NCBI GenBank assembly: GCA_021730205.1
Contig: CP072533.1
Coordinates: forward strand, 773,380 to 837,379
Direction: 5' to 3'
From: Candidatus Ruthia sp. Cpac_8_S14
Lineage (GTDB): Bacteria > Pseudomonadota > Gammaproteobacteria > PS1 > Pseudothioglobaceae
DNA length: 64,000 nucleotides
The notes under the pieces were generated by a model. The model searched no databases. It was not told where the DNA came from and worked only from the letters and a program-made list of their open reading frames with translations. This document shows, piece after piece, positions 9,255 through 19,208 of the stretch (its first letter is position 1; each line of letters opens with the position of its first letter). A program made the translations under genes and the position numbers.

Positions 9255-12200
9255 CTACTCAAGCACCAAGTTACCATCACTAATCATGGTAAGCAAATTA
9301 GCCCCAATCACGCCTGTTAAGGTAATGCTAATATCTTCATCAGCAAATGCACCACCGACGGTACCATTCTTACTAGTACTAATGAGCGTGTTACCACCAC
9401 TTTCAATTAAGTTAATAAAGTTAGTTAAGTTTGTAGAATTATAACTGGTGAATAAGTCTTTAAGGTTAAGGGTGTCTTTGCCAACACCAGTGCCGATGGT
9501 AAAGTCAGCAATGCTATCAGCACTGCTGCTTGCTGCGGCATCACTCCATGATTTATAGACAAAGGTGTCGTTGCCGCCTCTGCCATAAACTGTTTCATTG
9601 GAGGAAGACATATTAATGATGTCGTTGCCTATTGTGCCAAAGTTCACAACTTCTTGGGTGGCGTTGTAGTTAAGTGTAGTACCTTCATAGATAATACTAT
9701 CACCGGTGTCCATCAGAACACTTAGGATAGAAACATTTGTGTCTAGTTGTGTGTTGTTGATGGTGAGTGTGTTAGTTTCGCCATTTCGCATGTGGATTAA
9801 TTCAATAGAGTTTAACGCTACTATGATTGTGTCTAAGTTGCTTGAGGCACCTGATAGAATCACTGTATCATAACCAACTTTACCATCAATGCTTGCTAAT
9901 GTAGTCTCCCCCGCGTAGGTAAAGGTGTCGTTGACATCGGTGCCTACAAAAGCCGTTGGGTCTGTTGCAGTGGTGCTGGAATTATTGGTATAGAACAAAA
10001 ATTCACTAATCATCCCTGATTGAAAACCTGAGCCCCCATATCCAAAAGTTGCAAGATACCAAGTAAAACCAAGAATTAAAGCTGAATCCAATAAATTGTC
10101 ATCAGCCCCTTTAACTTCACCATCAACAAAAATAGCTTGTTCTGCATCTACTTTATTTTGAGTAAGGGTTCCAGAACCACTATGATTATAGTTCGCTGTA
10201 AACACCAATTGTTGCACTTGATTTACTGTTTGGATATTAGCAACAGATAAACGAGCGTCACCGACTGCCGAGCCGGCATCCCAATAAGTTATTCCAGTGC
10301 TCCACGGAGCATGTACTGATATACGACCAGTGCTTACAGCAGTTCCTATATTTACCAGAGTTCCGTTAGAAGTAGCGGCATACTGATAAGTAAAATACAT
10401 CTCTATGTTAGTAGCACTTCCCCCGGTTCCGGACATGCTCATCCAGTCATCATTACTACCATTCAATCCTTGATTAAAACTGATAGTCGTTGCCCCATCT
10501 GATGTGATAACAAGTTGCCCATCATTCACAATCACCCCTTGTTTGCTATTGATAGTTTGTGTTAGGTCTCTCCCTCTAGCCGACTGATCACACCAAGTCG
10601 TGATATAACCTGTGTCTCCTGTACCTGTGCCAACAAAATCTAGCAATGCCTGCGTGTCCAAATTACCATACCTATTAAACCCAATATCCAACTCAGCATC
10701 ATCACTTGAACGCCTAACCCTAATCGCATTACTTGCTAAGTCTGCATTTATATCTTTTAGACTAAACGCACCACTCATTGCTGAGACATCCACCTCACTA
10801 ATCTCACCAATACCCGTTGCCTTAGAAATTGCACCCTCTGTTGGATTGGTTAAATCAACAATGATGTTCTGATTCACTTCTTTGTAGTAATCACCATTTA
10901 CTATAAAGGTAATCTCCTTAAAACTTTCACCTACTGCAAAAGTAACTATGCCACTTGCATCTCCACCTCCGTCTACTGAATAGTCATCATCAATACCATC
11001 AGTCGTACCACCTGACTTAGCCAAACTTAATGTCGTATCTACTGCATAATCAATTGTCCCTGTTGCTGACAAATCCCCCTCTCTAGTCACCATAAAGGTC
11101 ATGGTCTTCGTTCCTGTTGTGCCTTCAATCACTCTTGAGTCAGAGATAGAGTAAGAAGAGTCTTGTTTGGTTGCTGTTCCTGTTCTAGTTGTCATGTTAC
11201 CTGTAGCATCGGTGATGCTTACTTGAACACCCAGTTGAGTATCAATATTTGCAAAGGTAGGTGCAATGCCTGAGATAAGTGAGGCAGCATTGGTTAAGTC
11301 TAACGTCCAGTTACCACTGGCATCACTAGTAACTGTGTAAGTGGCATCATCATAGCTATTGTCATTATCTGTATCTAGTTTAATCTCTACAGCTATGTAG
11401 GCACTAGTCTGTCCTGTGATGGTTGGCAAGTCAGTGATGACTTCATCAATCACTACAGTGCTAACAGGTGCTGTCTTATCTACAGTGGTATTTTGTGATA
11501 GTTGTGTGGCAGGGTTGCCATGGTCATCACTGGCATTAACAGTGACTGCATAAATTGTACCTTCCGTTAGCGCGCTTGTGTCTGTTGAAGGAATACTAAC
11601 ATTCCAATTGCCACTAACGTCTGTCACTGTTGTTGTATAAGTTTGAGTGTTAAGTACAATATTCACCTCTCTGTCTATTGCTAAGCCTGTAGAAGTGCCT
11701 GTGATACTAAAGCCACTGGCAGACTCAGCAATGTTAATGACATTGTCTATTGCAATATTACCTATTAAGCTCAGGGTTGGTACATCAGTATCAACCTTGA
11801 CTATTTGTGTGCTTGATGCGTTTATGTTAAGAGCACTACCTATACTACCTGTGACATCGGATTGTATGGTGTAGCTATTCCCATTGGTAAGTCCACCATC
11901 ACTGATGGTGGCTGTCCATATGCCTGTTGCATTATCATAAGTAGTGCCTGTAAATACTACATTGCTACTATCAGAAACCTTAGTCGCTATCACACTAAAG
12001 TCACTAAGCAATAAAGCACCTAAGATAGCAGATGTACTACCAATGGTTACTGCAATGGTAATGTCAGTGGCATTCTCTATCGCGTTAACCTTGTTGTCTG
12101 TAGCAACTGCAATGGTGGCATTCATTTCATTCACAGTAACGTTCCAAGCAGTGTTGCCAGTAATGGTAGTAGATTCATTACCTGCAGTGTCTTTAAAAGC

Positions 12201-15200
12201 ACCTGCATCTATTTCAACATAGTAACTTGTTCCTGCGACTAACTTAATATCGGTTGGGTTAATGGTGACCACACCTGCAGCATTAATACTAACTTGTACG
12301 CCACTATCTACTGCAATGGTTTCTATCACAGTGTCATCACTAAAGCGTTTAATAACAATGTTCTTACCTGTCACTGCATTCATACTCTCTGCAAAGGTTA
12401 AGACAAAGTTGTCTGTGCGAGACATTGTACCACCATCTGCAGGAGAAAGCGTTGGTGTGTCAACGGAAGTATTAACCGTAATATCAGTAATGTATTTAGT
12501 GATATTACTGGTTTGCCCTGCATTGTCCGTTTGTCTAACTCGAATAAGATTAGCACCATAAGTGCCCGCTGCTAAAGTAAAGCTAGTCACAGCACTGTCT
12601 GAAACAGTTGTCCAGTTCACACCACCATCAATACTATATTGCCATGAAGCAAGATCAGCAGCAAGATTAGTAACATCCATCACGCCATTATTAGTAATAC
12701 CGTCAGCAGTGCTTGTACCCGTGTCTGTATTTAGAGTGAAGGTTGGGGCAGAAGGTGGCTGAGTATCAAAACTTTGGGCATCAGCAATATCTTGAGTATG
12801 ATTGATATCAAAAGGGTCGTTGCCATAGATATCTGTCAAGCCTGTTTTTTCTATTTTTAGACGTACCGCAGTAACATCAATGGCATTAAAGCCAAAAGGT
12901 GGGGTGACTGAAACAGTCCATTGAGTGCCAGAACTCCCTGAGAGCTCAGCAAGGGTGCCTATGGCCCAGTCCATGGTATCTATTACTCCCCCTGAATTAT
13001 CTACTAAAGCGATGTCGTTTGAGGTGAAACTCGAATTTACACCGTGACTGAAAGTCACGGTGTAAGTTACTGTCCCAGATGTGACTTCTTGTCCAGACTG
13101 ATCATGGTTATCTGTCACACTAGTAATGGTTGGGGCTACTGTTGCAACAATAATAGATTTAGCTGATGAAGTGGCTGTATTATCATTAGTATCAGTTGCT
13201 GTGGCGGTGATGCTTTCTGAGCCTTGACCCATGGCAGTGATGTCTGCGTCTGTTAATGTATAGCTCCAAGTTGTGCCTGTAACTGCAATAGTTCTAGTGT
13301 TGCCGCCGATAGATAATGTTACAGTGCTATTAACTTCGGTTGTGCCTGTAATAGCTGAGTTTTTCTCAGATAAATTGACTACATCATCTGTAGCTATTGT
13401 ATTAATAGTTGGTGTTATCGGAGCTATTTGATCAATTAAAACTTGTGTACCACTACCAGTACCCATAATACCACCACTTGCAGCTAAACTCATTTCAATT
13501 GTATAGGTTTCTCCGTCTACTAAAAATAAAGTAAGAATATTAGCATGCGTTAATTCCCAAGTACTATCGTTGGTATCACCGCTTAAAGTTGGCATACCGC
13601 CAGAGTAAGTAATATCATTATCACTTCCACTTGCCGCTTTAAAAACTATGCCATCTATAGTAACACCAGTAGCTGCATCACCTATATTGGACAAAGTCCC
13701 TTTAATAGATAAAGCACCAAATTCAGCAATATTAATGCCATTTGATGATACATCAGTTGAGCTATTAGACCATATGGCAGATGTTGTTAAAGCGGCTGCG
13801 GTGAATGCCCAATCTGCTGCGTCAGTAATACCAGCATATTCATTACCTGCTATGTCTTTAAAAGTGCCAGTTGCTATTGTTACATAATAATCTGTATTAG
13901 GCTCTAAATCAACAAATGGATCAATTGTTACTGTGCTGCCAGTAATGCTCACAATTCCAGTAGCATCATTGCCAATAATAGTAGTGTGGGCAGCTGTCGC
14001 TTCACCAACTTTATAAATTTTGATTTCTTTGCCGTCAATCTTTATAACGTTTGCATCAAATGTCATGATTAAGTTTTCTGCTGGTGCTATATTACTACTG
14101 AGTGTTGCTGTTGGTGCAGTTGTGTCAACAACGATAGCGCTTATATCTGAAATGTTACTACCAGAAGGTAATTTGTTGCTAGTCATTGCATTGCCTGTAA
14201 CATCAATTACTGCATCTGCTCCCATTCCGGTTACAAAACTAACAACGCTAAGGTCTGCAGTGTTATCAGATGAATCGACAGTATAAGTACCTGTTAGGGT
14301 AGCGCCGTCTACAGCAATAGTTAATACTGAAGTGCCATCTGAGTTTAGTGTTACTGTAATTTTACCGCCCGCTTTAATTGACTCACTTACTGTAGCAGTG
14401 ATATTAATTTTGCTACCTACACCATGAGAACCACCAACTGTGCTTGAGGTGAATGAGGTGATAGTAGGGGGTATATAGTCAATGGTTATTGCATCTAATA
14501 GAGTGGGTTGGGAGTCATTATCATACTCGTCTACTTTTTTAACCTGTACTTGGCTTTGCACATAAGATTGACTTGATAGTTCAAATGATGAGCCTGAGCC
14601 TTTTTTCCAATTTTCACCACTATCAGTAGAGTACTCCCAAGTGACGCCGCCAGTTACATTAATTACTTTATTACTGGTAATTTTATCACCAACAGCCCCT
14701 GTGTCGCCATCAGATGCAAGTGTTAATGTGGCATCGGCAGTAGCAGTTGATACATCTATTGATGCCACATCGTAATGAGAAAGAGTTACGGCATTTGAGT
14801 CATCTTGACCTGCTACTTTAACCTTGATATTGCTTTGTAAAATATCACCTGTTTCTTGTCCTGGAGTTAATAATTCAAAACTACCATTGCCTGTATCACC
14901 TGGATTCCAATCTGTGCCGCCATTAATTGTGAACTCCCAAGTAACGTCAGAGCCAGTAATTACATTAATAGTGGCATCTTTTGTTTTACCATCTATATCA
15001 TTACCTGTATCGCTATTAAGGCTTAATGCTAGACTTGATCCTGTAATTTCTACAGCATTTTTAAGTACTGTAGACTCATTGCCTGCAGCATCTATTTTTT
15101 TAATTTGTATTTGATTTGCTGCATGGACGACATTAGCAGCCAAAGAAAAGCTAGTACCTACACCTACTTTCCAAGTGCCATCGGCCCCATTTTCAGTAGA

Positions 15201-16943
15201 GTACTGCCAAGTATTGCCGATTGCTATTCCTGCTACATCTATCACTGAGGTGCTAGACAAACTTAGTGCTGTTGAGGTGAGTCTATTTGGCGCCTCTCCA
15301 TCAACAAGAATTGTTCCACTACCTAATATCACTTCAGCACCATCTTTACCAGAAAGGCTGCCAGTAGGTCGAACCATAATGTGTTCTTTGTTGTAGGGAT
15401 TTGCGTTTTCGGCTAAATTAAAGCCAGCACCAAGCTCAGCATCTGTAACGCCTTGAGCCCAACTCACACCATCATTAGTTGAATAAAACCAATCTGAACC
15501 AACACCAACAACATTAATTCTTATATTGCCAGTAGCAGTAGTGCCAACAGTCGGGTTACCATCAGCATCGATAGCCTGAACAATACCATCTGTTGCACTA
15601 GTGCCTGTATCTTCAAAACCTAAAGTAATTTCAATGTTACTAGAACTGTCAATAGCATCAGTACTTTTAATGGCAGCGGCTAACCCTGAACCAACATTAA
15701 TCTTGCTATTGCTTGTTTCGGTTTTAGAGGCACCAGCAAGCAAATCTTCTTGCCCATCTGTGGTTAGTTTTAAATCAGCGCCCGTGCCTGTTAATTCTTC
15801 TTCAAACTGCGTAATGGTTGCAGCCATATCACCTGAGTTTTTGTCTGAGTCTACACCAGATAATGCTGCTAAAACATTACCATAGGCATTGGAAGTAGAG
15901 GTTTCGCCATCTTGTGTTGTTACTGTTTGTACTCTAGTGGTGACCACATCAGCATCATTGCCCAAACCAAAGGCCTTAGCCACGCCTTTATTGGTGTCAT
16001 TAATAGTGGATGCATCTAGCGTTACCCCTGTAGGTAATTCACCGGACGTGGTTAAATCCATTCTAAGTGCAGCTATGGTTGTTAATGGTGTAATACTAAC
16101 GTCAATATTACCACCTTTAGAGGTGTCAATAACTGCTAGTAATATAGCAGATATGTCGGTATCCACGCCCGTTGCTTCGTCTCTAAAATCAGCGTTGTCG
16201 CCATTAGTATCAATTAATTTGGCAACAATAATGCCTTCATAACTACCAATAGAGAAATCTTGCGCGCCTGAATTGTTAAGACCCACGTCCGTAAGAAAAT
16301 CTAACCTTCCAGTGGCAGAATTGTATTTGTATAATTTAACAAGTCCACCATTATTTTCAATAAACTCACCTGCACTAGCGACTATCTGAAGAACAACATC
16401 TCCCAAAGAAGAAATGCCGTTGCCACCTGCACCTGCTAAGCCACCTAATACTTCACTACTATCTATACTTAAAGATGAAAAAATACCAGTAAGATAAACT
16501 TCGTTAAAGCTCTCAGAAAACAACGCAGATTGATGAGTAGCGATGGCTGATAATGCAGATTCATCGCCATAAAAATGAATGATTTGTGAGCTATCAGCAA
16601 ATGTGACAAAATTACCCTCAACAACATGATAAATGCCACCTTCGCTTGGTAAAGACACTAAACAAGACAAATCACTTGCACACACTTCAAAATATCCATC
16701 AAACACGACAGTAGTATCATTAGATAACAACACCTCCAAATCATCGCCTACTTTTCTGGCAATTAAGTCAAAGCCTTTGCCATCTTCAATGCTTAGCTCA
16801 TAGGCACGACCTGGCACGACCCTAATGTGTTGCTCACCTTTGGTGACAATAACAACTTCTTTACTTAGCGTTTGGAAAAGAACTTGTGCTTGAGTTTGCA
16901 ATGCTTTTAATTGTGCCGTTGTTTTTGTACTGTTAGTTTTTAT
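9255..16943 (-). CDS. Giant BapA-type Ig-repeat adhesin with type I secretion C-terminus
   Basis: This cell-surface or secreted protein of about 2560 residues is the probable cargo of the nearby type I exporter. An N-terminal BapA-prefix-like domain (about 1-105, KVGDDLEVLLSNDTTVVFDG) is followed by a Gly-rich linker and a D-rich domain shared with the stub at 6094. Then come many Ig-like and Big_5/SwmB-type repeats (about 430-1900; recurring WQYS-DGG-NW, FKDTAGNES, DTTAPTATLS). A Calx-beta-like domain sits at about 1915-2035 and an arabinofuranosidase-B-like beta-sandwich at about 2040-2300 (IRVRRSSDDAELDIGFNRYG, WCDQSARGRD). The end has a single RTX-like motif (GRGGNDTFVY) and a VCA0849-type secretion signal. 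TTG at 16901 gives the longest conventional frame. The frame extends to an ATA at 16941-16943 behind a good Shine-Dalgarno site, which is the start used here. Confidence 0.85.
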   Translation of the reverse strand: MKTNSTKTTAQLKALQTQAQVLFQTLSKEVVIVTKGEQHIRVVPGRAYELSIEDGKGFDLIARKVGDDLEVLLSNDTTVVFDGYFEVCASDLSCLVSLPSEGGIYHVVEGNFVTFADSSQIIHFYGDESALSAIATHQSALFSESFNEVYLTGIFSSLSIDSSEVLGGLAGAGGNGISSLGDVVLQIVASAGEFIENNGGLVKLYKYNSATGRLDFLTDVGLNNSGAQDFSIGSYEGIIVAKLIDTNGDNADFRDEATGVDTDISAILLAVIDTSKGGNIDVSITPLTTIAALRMDLTTSGELPTGVTLDASTINDTNKGVAKAFGLGNDADVVTTRVQTVTTQDGETSTSNAYGNVLAALSGVDSDKNSGDMAATITQFEEELTGTGADLKLTTDGQEDLLAGASKTETSNSKINVGSGLAAAIKSTDAIDSSSNIEITLGFEDTGTSATDGIVQAIDADGNPTVGTTATGNIRINVVGVGSDWFYSTNDGVSWAQGVTDAELGAGFNLAENANPYNKEHIMVRPTGSLSGKDGAEVILGSGTILVDGEAPNRLTSTALSLSSTSVIDVAGIAIGNTWQYSTENGADGTWKVGVGTSFSLAANVVHAANQIQIKKIDAAGNESTVLKNAVEITGSSLALSLNSDTGNDIDGKTKDATINVITGSDVTWEFTINGGTDWNPGDTGNGSFELLTPGQETGDILQSNIKVKVAGQDDSNAVTLSHYDVASIDVSTATADATLTLASDGDTGAVGDKITSNKVINVTGGVTWEYSTDSGENWKKGSGSSFELSSQSYVQSQVQVKKVDEYDNDSQPTLLDAITIDYIPPTITSFTSSTVGGSHGVGSKINITATVSESIKAGGKITVTLNSDGTSVLTIAVDGATLTGTYTVDSSDNTADLSVVSFVTGMGADAVIDVTGNAMTSNKLPSGSNISDISAIVVDTTAPTATLSSNIAPAENLIMTFDANVIKIDGKEIKIYKVGEATAAHTTIIGNDATGIVSITGSTVTIDPFVDLEPNTDYYVTIATGTFKDIAGNEYAGITDAADWAFTAAALTTSAIWSNSSTDVSSNGINIAEFGALSIKGTLSNIGDAATGVTIDGIVFKAASGSDNDITYSGGMPTLSGDTNDSTWELTHANILTLFLVDGETYTIEMSLAASGGIMGTGSGTQVLIDQIAPITPTINTIATDDVVNLSEKNSAITGTTEVNSTVTLSIGGNTRTIAVTGTTWSYTLTDADITAMGQGSESITATATDTNDNTATSSAKSIIVATVAPTITSVTDNHDQSGQEVTSGTVTYTVTFSHGVNSSFTSNDIALVDNSGGVIDTMDWAIGTLAELSGSSGTQWTVSVTPPFGFNAIDVTAVRLKIEKTGLTDIYGNDPFDINHTQDIADAQSFDTQPPSAPTFTLNTDTGTSTADGITNNGVMDVTNLAADLASWQYSIDGGVNWTTVSDSAVTSFTLAAGTYGANLIRVRQTDNAGQTSNITKYITDITVNTSVDTPTLSPADGGTMSRTDNFVLTFAESMNAVTGKNIVIKRFSDDTVIETIAVDSGVQVSINAAGVVTINPTDIKLVAGTSYYVEIDAGAFKDTAGNESTTITGNTAWNVTVNEMNATIAVATDNKVNAIENATDITIAVTIGSTSAILGALLLSDFSVIATKVSDSSNVVFTGTTYDNATGIWTATISDGGLTNGNSYTIQSDVTGSIGSALNINASSTQIVKVDTDVPTLSLIGNIAIDNVINIAESASGFSITGTSTGLAIDREVNIVLNTQTYTTTVTDVSGNWNVSIPSTDTSALTEGTIYAVTVNASDDHGNPATQLSQNTTVDKTAPVSTVVIDEVITDLPTITGQTSAYIAVEIKLDTDNDNSYDDATYTVTSDASGNWTLDLTNAASLISGIAPTFANIDTQLGVQVSITDATGNMTTRTGTATKQDSSYSISDSRVIEGTTGTKTMTFMVTREGDLSATGTIDYAVDTTLSLAKSGGTTDGIDDDYSVDGGGDASGIVTFAVGESFKEITFIVNGDYYKEVNQNIIVDLTNPTEGAISKATGIGEISEVDVSAMSGAFSLKDINADLASNAIRVRRSSDDAELDIGFNRYGNLDTQALLDFVGTGTGDTGYITTWCDQSARGRDLTQTINSKQGVIVNDGQLVITSDGATTISFNQGLNGSNDDWMSMSGTGGSATNIEMYFTYQYAATSNGTLVNIGTAVSTGRISVHAPWSTGITYWDAGSAVGDARLSVANIQTVNQVQQLVFTANYNHSGSGTLTQNKVDAEQAIFVDGEVKGADDNLLDSALILGFTWYLATFGYGGSGFQSGMISEFLFYTNNSSTTATDPTAFVGTDVNDTFTYAGETTLASIDGKVGYDTVILSGASSNLDTIIVALNSIELIHMRNGETNTLTINNTQLDTNVSILSVLMDTGDSIIYEGTTLNYNATQEVVNFGTIGNDIINMSSSNETVYGRGGNDTFVYKSWSDAAASSSADSIADFTIGTGVGKDTLNLKDLFTSYNSTNLTNFINLIESGGNTLISTSKNGTVGGAFADEDISITLTGVIGANLLTMISDGNLVLE

Positions 16944-16954
16944 TACCTTTTCCT
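16941..16954 (-). promoter_or_regulatory. Ribosome-binding site of the giant adhesin facing an ATA codon
   Basis: Read on the minus strand, AGGAAAAGG is followed by TA and then ATA AAA ACT. The codons from this ATA (KTNSTKTTAQLKALQ) run in frame into the giant protein. The first standard start codon, TTG at 16901, has no Shine-Dalgarno sequence. The simplest reading is an ancestral ATG changed to ATA, which would lower but perhaps not abolish translation. Confidence 0.5.
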
Positions 16955-17000
16955 ATTGTTGTGTTTTTTTATTTATTTCTTTTATTGTACTTGAGTTTTT

Positions 17001-17032
17001 CGGTGTTTTACTCGTAATAACAATAAACACCG
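17001..17032. terminator. Hairpin after the DUF6502-like pseudogene
   Basis: CGGTGTTT (17001-17008) pairs with AAACACCG (17025-17032) around a 16-base loop. It spans the stop of the decayed regulator. The flanks are AT-rich but have no long T run. It may be a weak terminator that separates the regulator from the adhesin. Confidence 0.35.
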
Positions 17033-17604
17033 AAGGTTATTTTGTGTTTTCCACTTTCTTTGTCAGAAATGGGTCGCGTCTCATTAATAATTTTCTTATA
17101 AACTTCTTTTCAAATATCAACACTAAATTTAGACAAATATTTAGCACTATCCTTGTGAATGCCATCAACTTTGACGGCTTGTTCTAAAAACGCTGCATAG
17201 GATGTGTTTGTTAAGCTGACTTGCTTTAAGCACATCAACTCGTCTAAAGTAACGCCTTTGGCTAATGTGACAGAATCAGGCGTGTCATCTTCAGAAGAAT
17301 AAGGAATGACTGACTCTAAGTCTTATGCCCACCCAAAGTAGCAAGGATTCTTACAGGAATGCTAATTTATTCACGACTGGCTTTGGTCTTGTTGTTAATT
17401 AGTTGAGTCACGTAAGTTCTTGATAGCCCGCTAACAATACTAACAGCAGCATCTGTTACTTTGCCGCCCTTGTTTTTAATAATTTCATTGGCTTGCTCGA
17501 CAAACACTTGCTTTATTGCACATCAAACTCTTTATACCTGATGCCTAACTCTAGACCCATGTTCACCATCGTTTGGAAAAATTTTCTAATAATTCTTTTT
17601 TCAT
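17008..17604 (-). pseudogene. DUF6502-like putative regulator, pseudogene
   Basis: From ATG 17602-17604 (MKKELLENFSK) the frame breaks, then continues as VNMGLELGIRYKEFDV and IKQVFVEQANEIIKNKGGKV followed by TDAAVSIVSGLSRTYVTQL. This order (short leader, LG-Y-EF-AKQVFVE, then a helix-turn-helix like region with GKVTDAAVS-SGL-R) fits DUF6502 proteins. A third frame carries IPYSSEDDTPDS, LDELMCLKQVSLTNTSYAAF and KESGKHKITFGVYCYYE, with a TGA inside. At least three lesions are present. It lies just upstream of the giant adhesin, but a regulatory link is only inferred. Confidence 0.5.
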
Positions 17605-17750
17605 AGTTCGCTATTACATAGACAAAAGTTATTTGTGCAAGTTTATTTTTAACTTTTTTGTATTGGTGGTTTGTTGGGTATAAATTTAAACAGGCGTTCT
17701 TAGTCAGGTATTGAGGTTTTCAGTGCTTAAAATCTTAAGATAAGAACTAG

Positions 17751-19205
17751 CTAGAATAATGACAGTGCTAATTTCATCCAAAAATCTGGAAACAAACCAA
17801 CTGCCAATATTAAGATGACATTGATTGACAAAACTAACTGTATGTCTATTGGCGCTTGGATGGTTATGTTTTTATCAGTCTCATCAAAATACATGGATTT
17901 AATAATTTGTAAATAGTAATAAGCGCTAATAACAGTAAAGATAACAGCAATAACTGCAATCATTATAAACCCTGCTGATACCACTTGTTGAAGGATGAAA
18001 AATTTGGAATAAAAACCAACCAATGGTGGAACACCTGCCATAGACAGCATGATAATAAGCATCATCAGTGCAAACCATGGGGCATGCTTACTAAGTCCCT
18101 TAAAGTCAGAAATTTGATCAACCTCAAAGCCTTGTTTATTGAGTAGGATAATCATGCCAAACGCCGCCAAACTCATCAGTACATAAACCAACATATAAAA
18201 TGTTGCTGCACCATAACCCGTTAGTGTCCCAGTGATAAAACCAAGCATGATAAAACCAACATGTGAAATGGTTGAATAGGCCAACATGCGTTTGATGTTG
18301 GTTTGCATGAGCGCAACAACAGAGCCTAGTGCAATGGATAAAATAGACAGTATCATGAATAAATCTGACCAATAGGCATGCATATTGCCCAAGCCATCAA
18401 CCAAGATGCGCAGCAACATAGCAACTGCTGCGATTTTAGGCACGGTTGAGATAAATAGTGTGACTGAAGTTGGTGCGCCTTGATAGACATCAGGCACCCA
18501 CATATGAAAAGGCACAGCGCCTAATTTAAAGGCAATACCAATAACCAAAAATACTAAGCCAAAATTAATAATCAGTGTTTCTCTTGGAGCAAGATTGGCG
18601 TTGGATGCAAAACTAGCAATGTCGTTAATATTAAGACTACCACTAATGCCATAAATCATACTCATGCCATATAACAACAAACCTGATGCAATTGCGCCTA
18701 GGACGAAGTATTTAAGTGCTGCCTCAATGGCGTCTGCCCTTTCACGTGCAATAGCAATAAGTGCATACAGTGACAAAGATAAGATTTCTAAACCTAGATA
18801 TAAAGTTAGTAAACTGTAGCCCGATATCATTACCATCATACCTAGTACTGACAACAAAACTAAAACAAAATACCCCCCCCTAAAAAGGAAGTGTGCTCTT
18901 AAATAATGACGCGAGTAAACCATGGCAACCATGCTGGCACCCATCATAAATACTTTAAACACGGATGCCATGTTATCCAACACGAATGAGCCACCAAAAA
19001 TGATTGTTTGGGGGTGGTTAATCAAATTAAATGCTAGTAGTCCAGTGATTAATAAACTGAATTGGGTTAAATAATAGGTAACTTGTTTAAAACGCTTATC
19101 TAGGAATAAATCTAGCAATAAAATGATCACAATTGCACTGAGTAAAAAAAACTCTGGTAGTGCGATCCACAAAGATGATGTGTCAAATTCGATAATATTA
19201 TTCAT
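17751..19205 (-). CDS. nuoN: NADH-quinone oxidoreductase subunit N
   Basis: This 484-residue polytopic subunit is one of three antiporter-like proton-pumping modules in the membrane arm of complex I. The family core LGLEILSLSLYALIA and the conserved motifs KYFVLGAIASGLLLYG and VPFHMWVPDVYQGAPTSVT are visible, with the lysine-bearing helices expected for proton transfer. It is the last gene of the nuo operon and begins 3 bp after nuoM. The length is normal and the frame is intact. Confidence 0.96.
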   Translation of the reverse strand: MNNIIEFDTSSLWIALPEFFLLSAIVIILLLDLFLDKRFKQVTYYLTQFSLLITGLLAFNLINHPQTIIFGGSFVLDNMASVFKVFMMGASMVAMVYSRHYLRAHFLFRGGYFVLVLLSVLGMMVMISGYSLLTLYLGLEILSLSLYALIAIARERADAIEAALKYFVLGAIASGLLLYGMSMIYGISGSLNINDIASFASNANLAPRETLIINFGLVFLVIGIAFKLGAVPFHMWVPDVYQGAPTSVTLFISTVPKIAAVAMLLRILVDGLGNMHAYWSDLFMILSILSIALGSVVALMQTNIKRMLAYSTISHVGFIMLGFITGTLTGYGAATFYMLVYVLMSLAAFGMIILLNKQGFEVDQISDFKGLSKHAPWFALMMLIIMLSMAGVPPLVGFYSKFFILQQVVSAGFIMIAVIAVIFTVISAYYYLQIIKSMYFDETDKNITIQAPIDIQLVLSINVILILAVGLFPDFWMKLALSLF

Positions 19206-19208
19206 AAG

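Noticed and set aside
10612-16242. A series of plus-strand open frames of 66-117 codons opposite the giant adhesin
   Set aside because: They are antisense shadows of a repetitive, Thr/Ser/Val-rich coding sequence. They have no family resemblance or ribosome-binding sites, and the minus frame explains the region fully.
9255-16901. Internal repeats of the adhesin as a CRISPR or tandem-repeat array
   Set aside because: The repetition is at protein-domain level with diverged DNA. There are no short identical direct repeats with regular unique spacers. No CRISPR array was seen anywhere in the window.
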